A stretch of 64,000 nt of DNA from Bagarius yarrelli (Eukaryota; Chordata; Actinopteri; Siluriformes; Sisoridae): positions 13,439,597 through 13,503,596 of the forward strand of contig VCAZ01000001.1 in assembly GCA_005784505.1 (NCBI GenBank). Direction: 5' to 3'. Of this stretch, positions 25,250-37,300 are shown in pieces (the first letter of the stretch is position 1; each line of letters opens with the position of its first letter). The notes under the pieces are model-generated. The model saw only the letters and a program-made list of their open reading frames with translations, made no database searches and was not told where the DNA came from. The position numbers and the translations under genes are program-made.

Positions 25250-27973
25250 CTTATTTAAACCAAATGTGTTCATTAATGATTCTATATCAAGTGCAAGGAC
25301 ACTTTGCATATATTAGTTTTGTGCTTTCATCCATATCACTTTCCTGTATTAAATTACACTCTCTTTGCATGTCTTAGAGAGAGACGCTTGCAAAGTAATG
25401 TAATATAAGAAACTGATATGGCTAAAAGCATGAAACCAATGCACACAAACATGTCCTTGCTTTTAATATACAATCACCTGAGAACAGTTTAGTTGAAATG
25501 AGAAAAATAAAAATGCATAGTGGAATTCGGACCCCCGGTCCTTAGATATGCCTGGGAAGAGCTCTGCTGCTGTGCCATGGCGCCACTGTAGTTATGTTGT
25601 TGTTCAGCTCAAAACACAGTTTATAGACACAGTGGCATAAACACAGCAAGTGAACTTTAAAACACATCCCAGAGACAGCTTAGACAAATGTTTTAATTGC
25701 TGGTTTGACTTTTTATTCTTCCCTGTGGTTGACCTCTGACCTACTTTCTGTAGAATCTGAATTCTACGGTTTTAATTGTTCAACACTGAATTTAATGTAC
25801 CAAATTTTTTCAACTTAAAAAAATTGAATCTGTTATTGTAAATGCCACATAATATTCAGTTTTCTTAAAATTACACTTGTCAATAATTCAAATATTTACA
25901 ATTTAAATAATTTTGCCATAGTTCAAGGTCCATATGTCCTTATGTGCACCCCTGAAGCTGAAAGCACACAATTGTATTTGTAAGCTTTTGCTTTAAAATT
26001 TCCCCTCACTGGAACTAAGGTGACTACACCTCATACCTCATACTCACAAATCCCCATCTTATTATACCAGCAAAAGAGTCATACATCTGGAATGACAGAC
26101 TTCACAGATTACATATGTGTTGTAATCAGGTGTGCACATAGTTTTAACCTTATACGGCAAATTTATCTTTGTAATATAAATATACAGAGTTTGGGAATAG
26201 ATTTGCAATGTGGGATCGATCCACCATTTTGTCTGATTCTATGCCGACTTCAACTAAATTTCAACAGTTGATTTAAAACATAAGCTGGGGTTTTTGTGCG
26301 TGATAGGAGCCTTCTATTTCCCCTCACAGTGCTTTTCCCAAATACTGGAATTTTATATGTGGTGAATTGTTAAATAAATGACCTTAACACTAATTTTGTA
26401 TGAACTGTTTTTAAATGGTTCCCCTGGATGGAAAAAAGGCCCCAAATGGCCAACTTGCAAAACTGCTTTAATTACTAATAACCAGGGATAAAAACTACAT
26501 AGTTTCAATTAGACAAACAGGTAGAATATGCCAACAATCTATTTTTTTCTAAATAAAATCACGCTTGGAATAAAGGAAGTCACTACAGCAAACAGTTTTG
26601 GTGATTATAGTGTTGGAGGAGGAGGAGGAGGGGCACAAGCAGTCAGTTCCCTGTCATTTCCTGCTCTTAATCAACATTTTAGCCAATCACAGCAGAGGTG
26701 GGCAGGTTGTTTTTTTCCAGTCTGCATTACTTTATATCTAAAGCGCCTGGAATAAATGATTATGCAGATAAAGGTTCAATTACGTGTCAGCAGACTGTAA
26801 CAAAATCAAAGCCACAAGGCTACGGTAGCGGGGATATAGACACAAATTCGACTTGGTAAATAAACCAAATGAAGCTTTAAAGCTGAGTGGGTTTATTTAG
26901 GTCTGAGCTCTGTTCTGCCTTCAGCATGACCAACATGGCAGCTCTTTAAGACTACAGTATATCATCGTCTACTACATTCTCAGACTATGATGATTTAACT
27001 AACCCTATAATTATCGTAACAGAGGCAGAGCCACTTAAAGAGTAAGGGGACAAAGTGTGAAATGCCAGCAGGTTTGTTCTTATTTTCTCAAATTGTGAAA
27101 ATATTTTCTAAATAATATGTATAAAAAAGTGGGGATTATAGTTTGACTGCACTACAGTTTAGAACATGTGATTTGTGGATTAGTTGCAAAATTTAATAAA
27201 AGGTTTAGCATTTGCACAGTATGCATTTGTTTTCATATTGCATTTTTTGGTAATTAAACCAGAATATGTTTTATCCTTTGATAAAAATGCTTAAAACACA
27301 AAAGCTACATCTCAAATTGCATACTTGTACAGTGTTCTACACCATAGTCTAGTATTCATATTGTGAGTAGTGTATTCACATAGACAATTTGAAAAGGTAG
27401 TGCTCTTGAAATACCCCGATGATCCCATTATTTAACCAATAAAGTGAAACTTTAAGCATTTCACACTTACAGCTTTGCTTACTTAGAAAAAAAAGGGACC
27501 CAGGTGTTGACTCATTTTCATTCACTAGACATCTATTAAATACAGCAAGCTTGTGTGATCAATTTTCAACTTTATGTTTACTGTCTTGAGAAATGACTAA
27601 TTGCTCCAGTTAATTACAAAAAGTTTGATTTGAAGTGATGCAATTTTTTAGCATTTATAAACTTGACACTTGTTTATTTTTGTGTGCTGCTCTTTTGACA
27701 CTGTTTCCTTCATTTTTAGGTGCATTTGCCAAGGTAAAGGAGTCTCAGCGCATGAGCGACGAAGGGAAGATGGACCAGGACGAGGCAGACGGTATTCGGA
27801 AGCGCTGCAGGACAGTGGGGTTCGCCCTGCAGGCAGAAATGAACCATTTTCACCAGCGACGGGAGGTGGACTTTAAAGACATGATGCAGGCCTATTTACG
27901 TCAACAGATTACCTTCTACCAGCGTGTAGTGCAGCAGCTCGAGAGGACCCTGCACATGTACGACAGCCTGTAG
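12860..27973 (+). CDS. snx33: sorting nexin 33 (SH3-PX-BAR), complete coding sequence
   Basis: Two coding exons, 12860-14267 and 27720-27973, join in phase 1 to 553 codons. Human SNX33 has 574 residues; the shortage is mostly in the linker after the SH3 domain. Order: SH3 domain at residues 1-60 (ALYTF, WLQGE, GLFPASYVEI), an acidic linker from about residue 92 (WDDWDD), then VGRNLNRFSSFVRSGVEAFI-like core (here FVL), PX domain about 210-325 with the phosphoinositide motif RRYKHF at 244-249 and LPEKQATGRF, then a BAR domain to the C-terminus (FKAFAKKMDDSVMQL, ISHTGRTYENIGEMF, YDSL end). Family role: bends and tubulates endocytic membrane and binds dynamin and WASp through SH3. Close relatives Snx9 and Snx18 are excluded by the strong match to SNX33 and by synteny with snupn and cspg4. 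Confidence 0.96.
15730..15808 (+). repeat. 31-bp direct repeat, two copies
   Basis: A unit beginning attagcgcagcaag and ending aaatatgctac occurs at 15730-15760 and again at 15778-15808 with two mismatches, 48 bp apart. The spacer contains gctaattagcttgcatt. Confidence 0.85.
16620..16745 (-). repeat. tRNA-derived SINE, minus orientation
   Basis: Minus strand shows a B-box-like ggttcgattcc and the 3' tail aataaaggctgtaac. The same tail appears at 22000-22065, so both belong to one SINE family. A TAAA microsatellite (about 16727-16751) adjoins it on the 5' side of the head. Confidence 0.6.
17482..18274. mobile_element. hAT-like non-autonomous DNA transposon (MITE)
   Basis: Left end AGGGGTGGGAA and right end TTCCCACCTCT are near-perfect inverted termini. 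Both subterminal zones are full of GATTC/GAATC motifs (cgattccgattct left, gaatcgattcaggaatcgg right), as in a widespread family of fish hAT-type MITEs. There is no transposase frame. Flanking 8-mers (gtcataga and actatata) agree poorly, so target duplication is decayed or the ends are slightly off. A GT microsatellite (18021-18053) sits inside. Confidence 0.7.
18021..18054 (+). repeat. GT microsatellite
   Basis: An uninterrupted GT dinucleotide run lying inside the hAT-like MITE. Confidence 0.9.
20107..20460 (+). repeat. pyrimidine-rich low-complexity tract
   Basis: About 350 bases are dominated by C and T (ctctctctctct, ttttctttttttctttc). The open frame crossing it is low-complexity and not a gene. 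Confidence 0.85.
21405..21600 (+). mobile_element. Tc1-like transposon fragment, plus orientation
   Basis: Contains actggaactaagagactcaa and agcatgacaatgtccctgtg, then cctgtacagaatcctggctc, colinear with the copy at 770-1170 but with an internal deletion. Confidence 0.6.
22000..22065 (+). repeat. tRNA-derived SINE fragment
   Basis: Reads gcgctcaggcgacccgggat then tgattccggctctgtgcc and ends aataaaggctataa, the same tail as the element at 16620-16745. Confidence 0.55.
24395..24530 (-). repeat. tRNA-derived SINE, minus orientation
   Basis: On the minus strand: gatgttggactggtaattgg, then B-box-like gtgggttccattcc, then a tail ending in aaatgccaaattgcattaatg. Same family as copies at 39497, 48280 and 50277. 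Confidence 0.6.
25070..25660. mobile_element. long foldback (inverted-repeat) element carrying SINE-like heads
   Basis: The 18-mer gccactgtgtctataaac at 25084-25101 is repeated exactly inverted at 25619-25636. Further inside, gcaaggaca (25293) pairs with tgtccttgc (25453), and ctttgcatgtctt (25363-25375) pairs with the region 25381-25395. The two arms are thus imperfect inverted copies around a centre near 25378. Each arm has a tRNA-like head: ggctcagtgttagagc and ggttcgggtccc on the left, the equivalent reversed at about 25520-25610. A T29-30 run interrupts the left arm. No coding sequence. Confidence 0.72.
27720..27973 (+). CDS. snx33: snx33 coding exon 2 (end of BAR domain) with stop
   Basis: Acceptor TTTTTAG at 27719, then GAFAKVKESQRMSDEGKMDQ, CRTVGFALQAEMNHFHQRR, RQQITFYQRVVQQLE and a TAG at 27971. 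Restores the frame of exon 1 and matches the C-terminal BAR helix of SNX33 almost residue for residue. Confidence 0.96.
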
Positions 27974-29045
27974 AGGATGCCATTAGGATGCAGGAACTCC
28001 ATGAGGGTGTGATTAAGAGCTCATCCTGCTTCTGCACAGGAGCTGCTCACTCTGGCTTTATCTCCTGGTTTACAAAGACATCCACCGCTTAGAAATGACC
28101 TGTCGATACCTGGACTAATAGAGTATATGCACACGAGGACCAAACACTAGCTCATGCACTTAAAATGTCACTTTCTCGGCCGTCTTTTATTGGCTACAAC
28201 ACACAATTCCAGGGGCTTGCACAGTTAACACACACCCATATAATTCTAATCTTATTTTGTTACACGTTTCTTTTAATTTAATTTTATATTAGTCTCATAA
28301 CACTATTGTGAAATCTTGACTTCATCCCTTTACCCCAAATCTCAGGCTGACTGGCATTTTATTAAAAAAAAATCTTTGTGGCAGACTTTACTTACCCTGC
28401 TAGCAGGCATAGCAGGTGCCAGAACAAACGTCCAGAGTTTTACTGTCGAGTTAAACAAAATTAAAATCATTTTAGACAATGAGCTAGATTTTACCGAATC
28501 CTACTGCCAGGATATTGTAAAGATTTTAATCTTTGAATTAAAAGTGCTTTCTGAAACACAAGCTTGTAAAAGACAAACTTTATCTTGGTTGTATTGTTTC
28601 TAAATTTGAGATTTAATCTGTAATACTTGGAAACTGACAGATTATTTTCTATAAACAAGCACAGTTTTGCTTCCAGGTTCAATTAAGTAACTCTCTTTGT
28701 GTTGTCTGTGAATCGTTGCTATGTCCACATGCTCCAAATATCATTATAAATTTTTTTTACCCCTATAATTGAATTTAGAAAAGTTGTCCCTAACTGTCAG
28801 ACTGAGAAATGTACACTAATAATCAAGGGCTTCGGAGTCGTGTTTATCTCATGTATTGAGAAGCTGATTTCTTCAATAGGAGGCCTTTGAATGGACTGCC
28901 TCTTGTAGTGGAAATTCTTTTAGAAGGGGTAAATTTCTTTTAAATTTTAGGCTTAGATTTTTAATTAAAGAGGGAGTAATAGATTGTATTACTTTTTGAG
29001 TAATAGATTATACTAAACAGACTTAACAAAAATAAATAATCTCTG
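27974..29045 (+). other. likely snx33 3' UTR
   Basis: Non-coding sequence after the snx33 stop. An AATAAA at 29031-29036 is one candidate poly(A) signal; others exist further downstream, so the end is uncertain. Confidence 0.4.
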
Positions 29046-30582
29046 TTTAGTTTAATTAGTAAATTTGAGCAATTTTTGTTGGTCCTCATTTCTGTCTTAA
29101 ACTCGGACTGCCCTAAAAACTATTAACTAACTAAACTATTATCAGATTCCTAAACTCTGTTACTGCAGGTGATCCGTTACTGGCAAAATAGAGGCATCAA
29201 CCACTAATGACACAGATTATGCATTTACCAGTACATGCTAGAGATTCCACTTTGGTATTTTTGCATATTGGTCTGTTTTTTCCTTGTCTTTTATCCCTCA
29301 GCCTTTTTCCCCCCTGGCATTTGGCTTTGCTTTGCAGAACACTGAAATATTCAGTAGCTAAAAGAAAGCAATATGATATATTAAGATATTTTATTACCAC
29401 CGATTCAAACACATGAAAAAAACAAAGCTGCCCCTAGAGTCGAGATGGACAGTAAGACAAGACTGTTTGTGTCCGTTTGGCTAATGAAGCACATTCTTAG
29501 ATGAAGCCGATTTTTGAGTAATGGATGGAATTAAAGTCCCTCCTTCATTTGCAAGCTGTGTAATTGCTATCAGACCAAAGTATCACTGTTCTGCAGTTTG
29601 AGTCAAATTTTCTTTTTCACAGTATGTTCGTGACAACATTTGGGTGTAAAGTGGCTCAAAAAATGCTGGAAATGTGAGGTTATGGATCTGGAAACGGCCG
29701 AGAGGGCAGAATAAACAGAGAGGGCGATGACAGTCGAGCGGAATGAAAGTCATACGTCCAACGTCCACAAGCTTCACATGCATGATTTGAACTCTAAAAT
29801 GTTATGTGAGGTGTTTTGTTTTTTTTGTATGTATGATTTACATCTTTTATAAAGCAGTCATAAAAAAAGGACATTGTTGAACACTACAGTCATGCTGAGT
29901 CTTAATAAAAAAAAAGTAATCTTTAAGCAATTGTTTTTTTCTATTTGTTTAAATTTGCCCAGTGCTATGCTTAATAGTCAGACAGAATTAAAAGACCAAA
30001 CCCCTTGACTTCATATTCATACCTTCAAAATGAGATCACAAGTTGTGAAGAAGGAAACACAGCTGTTTGGATTGATGAGAGATTTTCTGTTTCAATAGAA
30101 ACCATTGGAATGGTTGATTTATTAAAACAACCTCCATCACTAAGACTACTGTTTATAAGCAGCTCTTAAAGCCTTTTTGCAGCACAATACTAGATAGTGG
30201 AATCGATCATATATATATATATATTTACATTAGTTTTTTGATGTCTCACATTGCATTTATTTTAGCATGCAAAGCAGGGTATGTGGAGAACATATTAAAA
30301 GCAAAAGTGCTGCACATGCTCTTTCATGCAGTGAGGTATAAGATATTCAAAAATGACTTTCTTTTAGTTAGAACATTTTTTATATACCCAACATAACTGC
30401 AGCATGATTATGCATGAACAGTTAAAAAAAAAATTAAAAGCCTTGTTATTGCTAGGAATTGGCAGAATGATATGTGGCGTACTGGCCCTAATATTTACTC
30501 TCTGTGCTGATAAGAGCCAGAAAGATTTACAAGTAACTATAAATATATAAAAACGCTATAGTATATACATTATATGACCCAA

Positions 30583-30606
30583 TCTATCTATCTATCTATC
30601 TATCTA
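30583..30606 (+). repeat. CTAT tetranucleotide microsatellite
   Basis: Six tandem copies of the tetranucleotide, followed by degenerate ccatc units. Confidence 0.9.
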
Positions 30607-31373
30607 AAAACCCATCCGTCCATTCACCTATGCATACATCTATCCATCTCTCATTATCTATCTTGTAAATAAGTTACTCTATGAACTCTTAGATTGCTCT
30701 AACTGTGTTAATGTAGTACTGTAAAGTTGTCAGCAGTTGTTCTATAACTATTACTTCTATTACTATTCTATAACTACATGGTAATAAAGTCGTATCAGTT
30801 AAAGCAGCTAGCAAAATAAATTACTAAAATTGGGTATTTGTATATAAATATTTGTAGCTAAAATTGAACGGTGTATATCTGCATCATGTCGTACGAGAAG
30901 AACAACATGATAGGACACCATGTCAGACTGATATAGTTTGATTTTATAGAACTTTTTTATATTCATTCCATATATTAAATCTGGTCTGGTGGCTCTGCAC
31001 TATGCAAAGGAAATATGGCTTTAAAAAGCATGACTAAATTCTGGGGGAATGTGGCTAAAGCTGAACTCACACTTTTACCATCATCTGGTAATTATCAGTG
31101 TAGACAGGGCTAAATAATCTTTCCTTTGTATCATGTTTTTACACTTGGACCAGACTCAAGGGTCATTTGCAAAGTTTAAGCAATGCTATGTAGTATATTC
31201 ACACACACACACACTGCCTCTAGGAAGTCTTTCTCATGCTAAATATTTCTTTTTTTTTTTTGCTGTGTTACTAAACGCTGAAATAAAAATCTAACTTAAA
31301 TGATTAAAACACAGCTGTGAGTTGTCTCGTATAGAGCTCTCTAGAAATGTAGTTATCTAGAAAATCAGTTTTG

Positions 31374-31520
31374 CTATTTTCTTCCATTCCTTCTCCAACT
31401 CTCACCAGTTTGGTGAAGAGAATGTGGATGAACCGCAATTTTCAGGTCATGACACATATTTTCAATTGGATTTAGACCCGAGCTTTGGCTGAGGCTGAAA
31501 AAAATAAGAAATATTTCTGT
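31374..31520 (-). mobile_element. Tc1/mariner transposase relic (3' part)
   Basis: Minus-strand translation contains SGLNPIENMCHDLKIAVHPH, which matches the hallmark QSPDLNPIENLW-xDLKIAVH block near the last catalytic residue of Tc1-like DDE transposases. The frame is short and degenerate and nothing upstream is intact, so this is a dead fragment. Confidence 0.7.
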
Positions 31521-32599
31521 ATTTGTATTTGATGGAAACAAGAAAACAGCTGCAGTGAGTGATGCCACCAAACGTTGGTAGTAACACATTATATTTACAT
31601 AGATATTTATATTCATTTTATAGTTACTACTAAATATACTGTTAATAGTCATTTTTAATCAAAAAATTTACTTTTACTTTGCTACATTTGATAGCATTCC
31701 TGTTCCTGTTACAATGCATGCTGCTTTTAATGCTAATGAGCAGAGCCCTACCCTTAGTAATAATTTTTTACTTATTAATCATTAAGAGACACCGTTATAA
31801 ACCAGTTACAAAGGTAAACTTTAAGTGCTATCATGTTATATTTACCAACAACATGCACAGTATGTAATAAGACAAACACCTTAATAAATTGTTTATCATA
31901 AGCATACATTCATGAATTATTGTCAAGGCCACGTTAGGTTCCACACCCAACCCCAAGGTTGAGTTTTAACCAGATACACCTGCATCTCATCAGTCCATTA
32001 CAATCACTCACCCTATTTATACACAAGCTCTTCATTTAGTCACTGTCTGCTCTGGTATGTATCATGCAGACCTACCAATTATGATCTCAGACTCTTTAAT
32101 TGTTGGCATCTCGCTACTCATCTGCTCACCTGAGTCTCTCATCATAGCTCTAGCACCTGGATCCAGATTGTGTCCGAGCACTCATGATCTCTGACTCCTG
32201 TCTGACAATTATATTGAGAAGGTTGTATATACAATAGACAACAAAATGTTCTCTGGAAGTTTTTAGGAGTAATTACTTAGCAAAACTGGTTCTATACTAA
32301 CCCTTGTTTATCTAGGGGTTAGTATAAGCGTTTATTTATCTGTTTGAAATGAAAAAATAAGAAATATATACAGTAAGTCACTATAAAAATTGCACACTAA
32401 CTTGTCCTTCGTGTATTTTATGTAGTCGATTGTTAGTATTTTTCTGGATCCAGGATTTTCCCTTGGTTTAATTATATCCAGAGTAAAAGGAACTTAGTAC
32501 TTGAGTAGTCTTATCATTCCATACTTTATTACTTTTATTTAAGTAACTTTAAACATTAATACTTTTACTGTTACTTATTTTTATAAGTAGTTTTATTCC

Positions 32600-33080
32600 T
32601 TCATAAGTAAATGTTTTGGCTACACTACCCACCTGTTGATGCTACCACCATCATGGTTTATGGTCAAAAAAAGCTCTGTGGACACCTTTCTGTCAATCGC
32701 CTTTCATTTGCTTGTGCTCAGTTTGGAAGCACAGTCTGATCCTAGAATTCTGGTTTGCACCATATTTTTTCTTCTTTGTTTTAATGGATTTGACAGTGCT
32801 CTCCGAAACTTTTTTTTAAATAACCGCCTCCATCTTTTGTCCTCTTAACTACTTTACCTTAAAGGCTTACAAGCTTCTACATGACGGCAGGACTGATCTA
32901 ATCTGTCAATTTGGCTGTGAAAAATGAAATAAATAAAACCCTGGTCCAGATTTAGACAAGACTATTTAAAATCAGGGGATCAAATAAATACTTACCAATT
33001 TCACTTATAATTTTTTATTTTACATCTTTAATGTCTAAAGAATCAAATAAATTGTATTTTTTTAGAGGGATACTTTTATT
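32600..33080 (+). mobile_element. decayed DNA transposon remnant (tentative)
   Basis: Contains ctaccaccatcatggttta and a later gggatcaaataaatactta stretch, which resemble common fish DNA-transposon copies in my memory of the family. No termini were located. The open frame at 32636-32848 is not credible as a gene. Confidence 0.3.
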
Positions 33081-34133
33081 ATATATATAATTGTTCTGTT
33101 GCAGCAAAAAGCTGTCCCTATATACTGCAATTTTTACCGTAAGAAAAGTGTCTTATTTCCATAAGAGACTTCTTTTCATCTGCACTGAATTTTTGCAAAT
33201 ATATGTCCATATAGCAAGAAAGGACATGCAAAAAAAGATTTTATAGCTCCTTTTTAACTGTGTTTGAAACATCTGACTCATATTTCTGTTCGGTACTGAT
33301 TGCTTAGTGCTTTTTCCCCAAACTTTGCAGCCCTGAAAGCAGAATTTCAGGTCGGACAGCAGTAGAGCAGCGTGAGTGTAGAGACACACCTTTGAGCTTT
33401 TTGCTCTTGGCTCAGACACATGCAGGCTAAAACATCACAATGCTGCATGCTGTGAGCAGTCATGACTGCATAACGTGTCAGAAGATTGTTGGGAAAAGGA
33501 GGGACAGAGGATAAAACCACGAACTGATGCAACAATTTTTTTTATGATCACCAAGCTTCGTTTTTATAAACAGTAACTGTAATTCAGGCAACTTTAGATA
33601 TAAATATGGATTTCTGCTAAGCTTTTAATTGAAACTATAAGAGTGATTTATTTCACTGAAATTGTAAATAAAATGAGTCATTGGCTTATAAAAAAAAAAG
33701 GTTTGGACTGTACAGATAGCTTGTGTCATGGAATGTAATTACAGAGCCCCACCTGCTGTTATATCATTTTATTTGCTGCCATAAAAAGTAAACATAAGAT
33801 GAACTATGCATCTTATACAAATCAATTTTTTTACTGTAATGTTACCTAAACATGGACGAGATGGTGAACAATAAAAGATTCTTTGCCAAATACTGTAGCG
33901 TTCCCTTTAGCATTCCGTAAAGAACGCACATCAGCCATAGCTCCTCCTCCTCTGGATCCTCCTCATGATCCATCCCCTGACTACCGCCCACAGTTTTGGA
34001 GCCAGACTGAGATCCCAAAGGAGACAACAGCCACTTCCTTAGAACACAGAGTCCACATTCTCCACATTCTCTCTGACCTCGACAAACAACATACCAGTTT
34101 TGGGAAAAGGCAGTACATCACTTTTTTTCCTGC

Positions 34134-34149
34134 TCTCTCTCTCTCTCTT

Positions 34150-34182
<33 letters not shown>
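34134..34182 (+). repeat. CT microsatellite
   Basis: Nearly pure CT dinucleotide run with a short ctttcttt interruption. Confidence 0.9.
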
Positions 34183-34184
<2 letters not shown>

Positions 34185-34564
34185 GATCCAATCTTTATTA
34201 AATCCAGGGTCAAACATACAGCACAGTGAATGTCTCACTGTCAGAAAATTTGTGCTGACCAACATTTACACTCGCTGTATACAGGAATCTTAAATCAGCA
34301 GATAGATCTTATGTAAACAAACAAAGATGAAAAAGCACTAATGGCTTTTAAGACCTTTGCGTGAGCTGTTACCAAAAAAAAAAAAAAAGGTAGTTCAGCA
34401 TGATCTAAGAATGAGTAGTCTGTTAGTGAAGAGCTGCACGGCATTTTAACTACAAGCTGTTATACGAGTCATGACTGATTAGATTTTAGGTCCTGGATAT
34501 CTGTTTTTGCCACAGCAGGAACACGCATCTAAAAAAAAGTTAGAACTGATAAATACACAATGCG

Positions 34565-34625
34565 GACAAAAGTATTGGACAGTTCATCCTAAAGGTGTTC
34601 GGTGGGGTTGAGTCAGGAACAGTTT
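34565..34625 (-). mobile_element. short Tc1-like fragment
   Basis: Starts acaaaagtattgga, like the terminus at 39740, and then jumps to cctaaaggtgttcggtgggg, an internal segment shared with the copies at 6190 and 39900. It is internally deleted. Confidence 0.55.
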
Positions 34626-35197
34626 TAGATTATTTTCAGATTAAAAAAGCAGTTCATTGACTGCTATAATTTTTTTCAGTACCCAATTATTCAGATGTTA
34701 TCTGGCTTGTCTTAAGAGACTAAATCCTGTACTTACAAACTGCTATTGTTGTTAATAAGATAAGAGATTGGGTTGCATGAAAGCTTATAGGACCAGAACC
34801 AGACATCATTGATGTGTAATGCTTTTGTATTCATTTCTGTTTTAAGTATATATGACAATAGCACCTCTTCTGTTTGGTCTTTATTTACATTTGGGGTTTA
34901 AAGTGTTAAGGAAGACCATGAGGAAAATGAGGAGGTAATAAACTGCTTACCCAAAGCTACGCATATATACACATATACATATATATACAAATATATATAG
35001 AAAATGGGTTATTCTATAAAAATACACATGGAGCATAGACTTACAGAGGATAAATACTAATTATTTACACTATCCAATCAACTGACTGTATTTAGGAGGA
35101 CAGAATAAAGACCCAATTAAGCTTAACATAGAAAAGACATCTGCTATGGTTGTGCAAAAACAAAACCACAACAATTTTACAGCCTTGCTCTCTCTGT

Positions 35198-35240
35198 GTG
35201 GCTGTGTGTGTGTGTGTGTGTGTGTGTGGTTGTGTGTGTC
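35198..35240 (+). repeat. GT microsatellite
   Basis: GT run with a single ggtt interruption. Confidence 0.85.
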
Positions 35241-36094
35241 TGTATGCTTCAGTAATGCAGATGCAATATTAAAAATTTCAGGATTATGGTGACACAGCAG
35301 TTGTTGGCGTTACACTACTCTCATGTAGCCAGATCTTACATCTTTAGACAGAGGGCAGAAAGTCTAGAAACCAAAGCAGTTTTTTTTGGCCAATAGGGCA
35401 TCTGACTGACATGTAGAGCAACCAATCACAGGTGAGTATTATTCAGCAGCATGTTTGGGAGAGTTTGATGTAGCTGAGGTCTTGATAAAGACATTGTGGT
35501 GTGCAACCTTAAATGTCTAAAAAACATATCTATACCTTGACCTCACAATATATAATATTAGTTGCAACATCCAGCATTTAGCTGAGCCTCATAATTTTTA
35601 ATTAGATTTTTTGTCATAGTTGAAAACACTCAACAGTAGAACGCCACAACTTTGTTTCCAAAAGGTCCACTAATAATGCAACACATTTCTTTCTGGAAAT
35701 CATGTACAAGCCAATCGATACAAACGTCTAAATTTCCAGATTCCATTTCTATTGTCTAAAAATGTCTAAAAAACAATAAAATATATCACCAACTAGTTTT
35801 TGTTGCGCATATCTTTCGCAGGATATTGGAAAACTTATTCTATCTCAGGATATAAAGAGAACAAAGTGGTACACAAACTGGACTTTGCACTGCCTTTGTA
35901 ATGTTTGTATTGTTTATTGCACTGTCTGTTCTGCACTGTCTGTACCAGGTTGCACACATGCACTTTATGTCTATCCTGTTTAGTGGCTCTTTGTTGTTTT
36001 GTAAAATTCTATGTTTTGTGTAGCACCAGGGAGTCCTGGAGAAACATTATCTCATTTCACTTGACTTGAACTTAAACTTGAACTTGAATTTGGA

Positions 36095-36160
36095 CTGGCT
36101 ATTGCCGGGATTCGAACACGATAGAGATGCCAGTCAGCCTACAACACATCCAGTCTTAAT
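36095..36160 (-). repeat. tRNA-like SINE fragment, minus orientation
   Basis: Minus strand has gtgttcgaatcccggcaa, a good B-box context, but no clear A box or tail. Confidence 0.4.
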
Positions 36161-37199
36161 GAGGAAAACTGTACAACTAGAATAAAAGCTTTAGAAACAT
36201 GAGAGAATATGCAAATTTCCCTCACACAGGGAAAAAGGAGTTATTAAACCACACCTGCTAACTGATAAGTCATCATGTCCAAACACCCACACACTGTATA
36301 GTCATTGTTACATACAAGTTGTGGACAACATCCCATAACTAGGGAATAAAAACTGTAGCCTCTTTGTATTCGTTTATGATTTGTTTTTCTAGTTAGAAAT
36401 ATTTGACAAGAAAAATTCCACATTCCAAATTTCCTGAGTAATAAGACCCAAAGAGAATGTAAAAGCATTTGAAAAATCTTTGTTATCCCTGGACAAAGAG
36501 TAACAAAGATTTTTGGCATGATTCACAACAACATAAATACTAAACACAGGAGTGGTTATGACACAGTGGGAAGTTTCGACATGACGTCTGTTCTCTCTTC
36601 CGTTACGTCGTATTGTTTGTGGAAGACATATAAATATTGTCTCTGCATGAGGCATGCTGGGGTCTTATAAGTGTAATGCTGTCCTAAAATAACAGGCTGA
36701 TTTCTCTTGCACACACAAACACACAAAACATCCAGCGGTTGTAAGAACATGTCCAAGCTCATGGGTTCTTGATAAGTTGTCATGCTTCAGCCTTGGATCA
36801 GACATCCAGCACTGAGATTAGCTTGGGCCTCTGCTGACCTACTGACGACCTGGTGTTTTTTCCATGAGAAAATTGCAAGTGCATTGGCTTTATCTGTAAA
36901 TATATGGCTACAGAAAGAAGCTTTACTGTTGCTAAATATTAAATTAGAACACAACACTTAGGTCAGAGCACAGGGTCAGCTAAGCAGCAATACTGGAGCA
37001 AGCAGGATTAACAACCTGGCTCAAAACCTGGCAGGGGCAGCTTGAATCCTGACCTTACTATCAACATCGCAGTTCTTTGATAGCTTAAGCCACCACTACT
37101 TGGAAAGGCAGGCTACTAAGCAAAGTCACAATTTGATTAAAAGTTTGTCAAAATGGCATATGCTAAATGACAAAAAGATATGCTAAACTTTATGTGGTA

Positions 37200-37300
37200 G
37201 CATGTGGTAGCGTGGTAGCCCAAATGGTCTGAGTTGTTGGATTGGGGTTTAAGCTCCACCACTGCTAAACTGACCCTTAACCCACTCTTCTCCAGGGCCA
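37200..37300 (+). repeat. degenerate tRNA-derived SINE
   Basis: ggtagcccaaatggtctgag is an A-box-like start, followed by tgttggattggggtttaagc and ccaccactgc, the pattern of the SINE family seen at 39497 and 48280. Confidence 0.45.

Larger units (their letters stand above)
14268..27719 (+). other. snx33 intron (13.5 kb), repeat-rich
   Basis: No coding exon was found. It carries a 31-bp direct repeat (15730-15808), SINE remnants (16620-16740, 22000-22065, 24395-24530), an hAT-like MITE (17482-18274), a pyrimidine-rich tract (20107-20460), a Tc1-like fragment (21405-21600) and a long foldback (about 25070-25660). The rest is AT-rich sequence with nothing recognisable. Confidence 0.75.

Noticed and set aside
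30190..30225. TA-rich runs as replication origin or structured RNA
   Set aside because: Simple AT microsatellite sequence with no further support.
32636..32848. 70-codon plus-strand frame between snx33 and cspg4
   Set aside because: It lies in transposon-like sequence, has no homology I recognise and no splice context.
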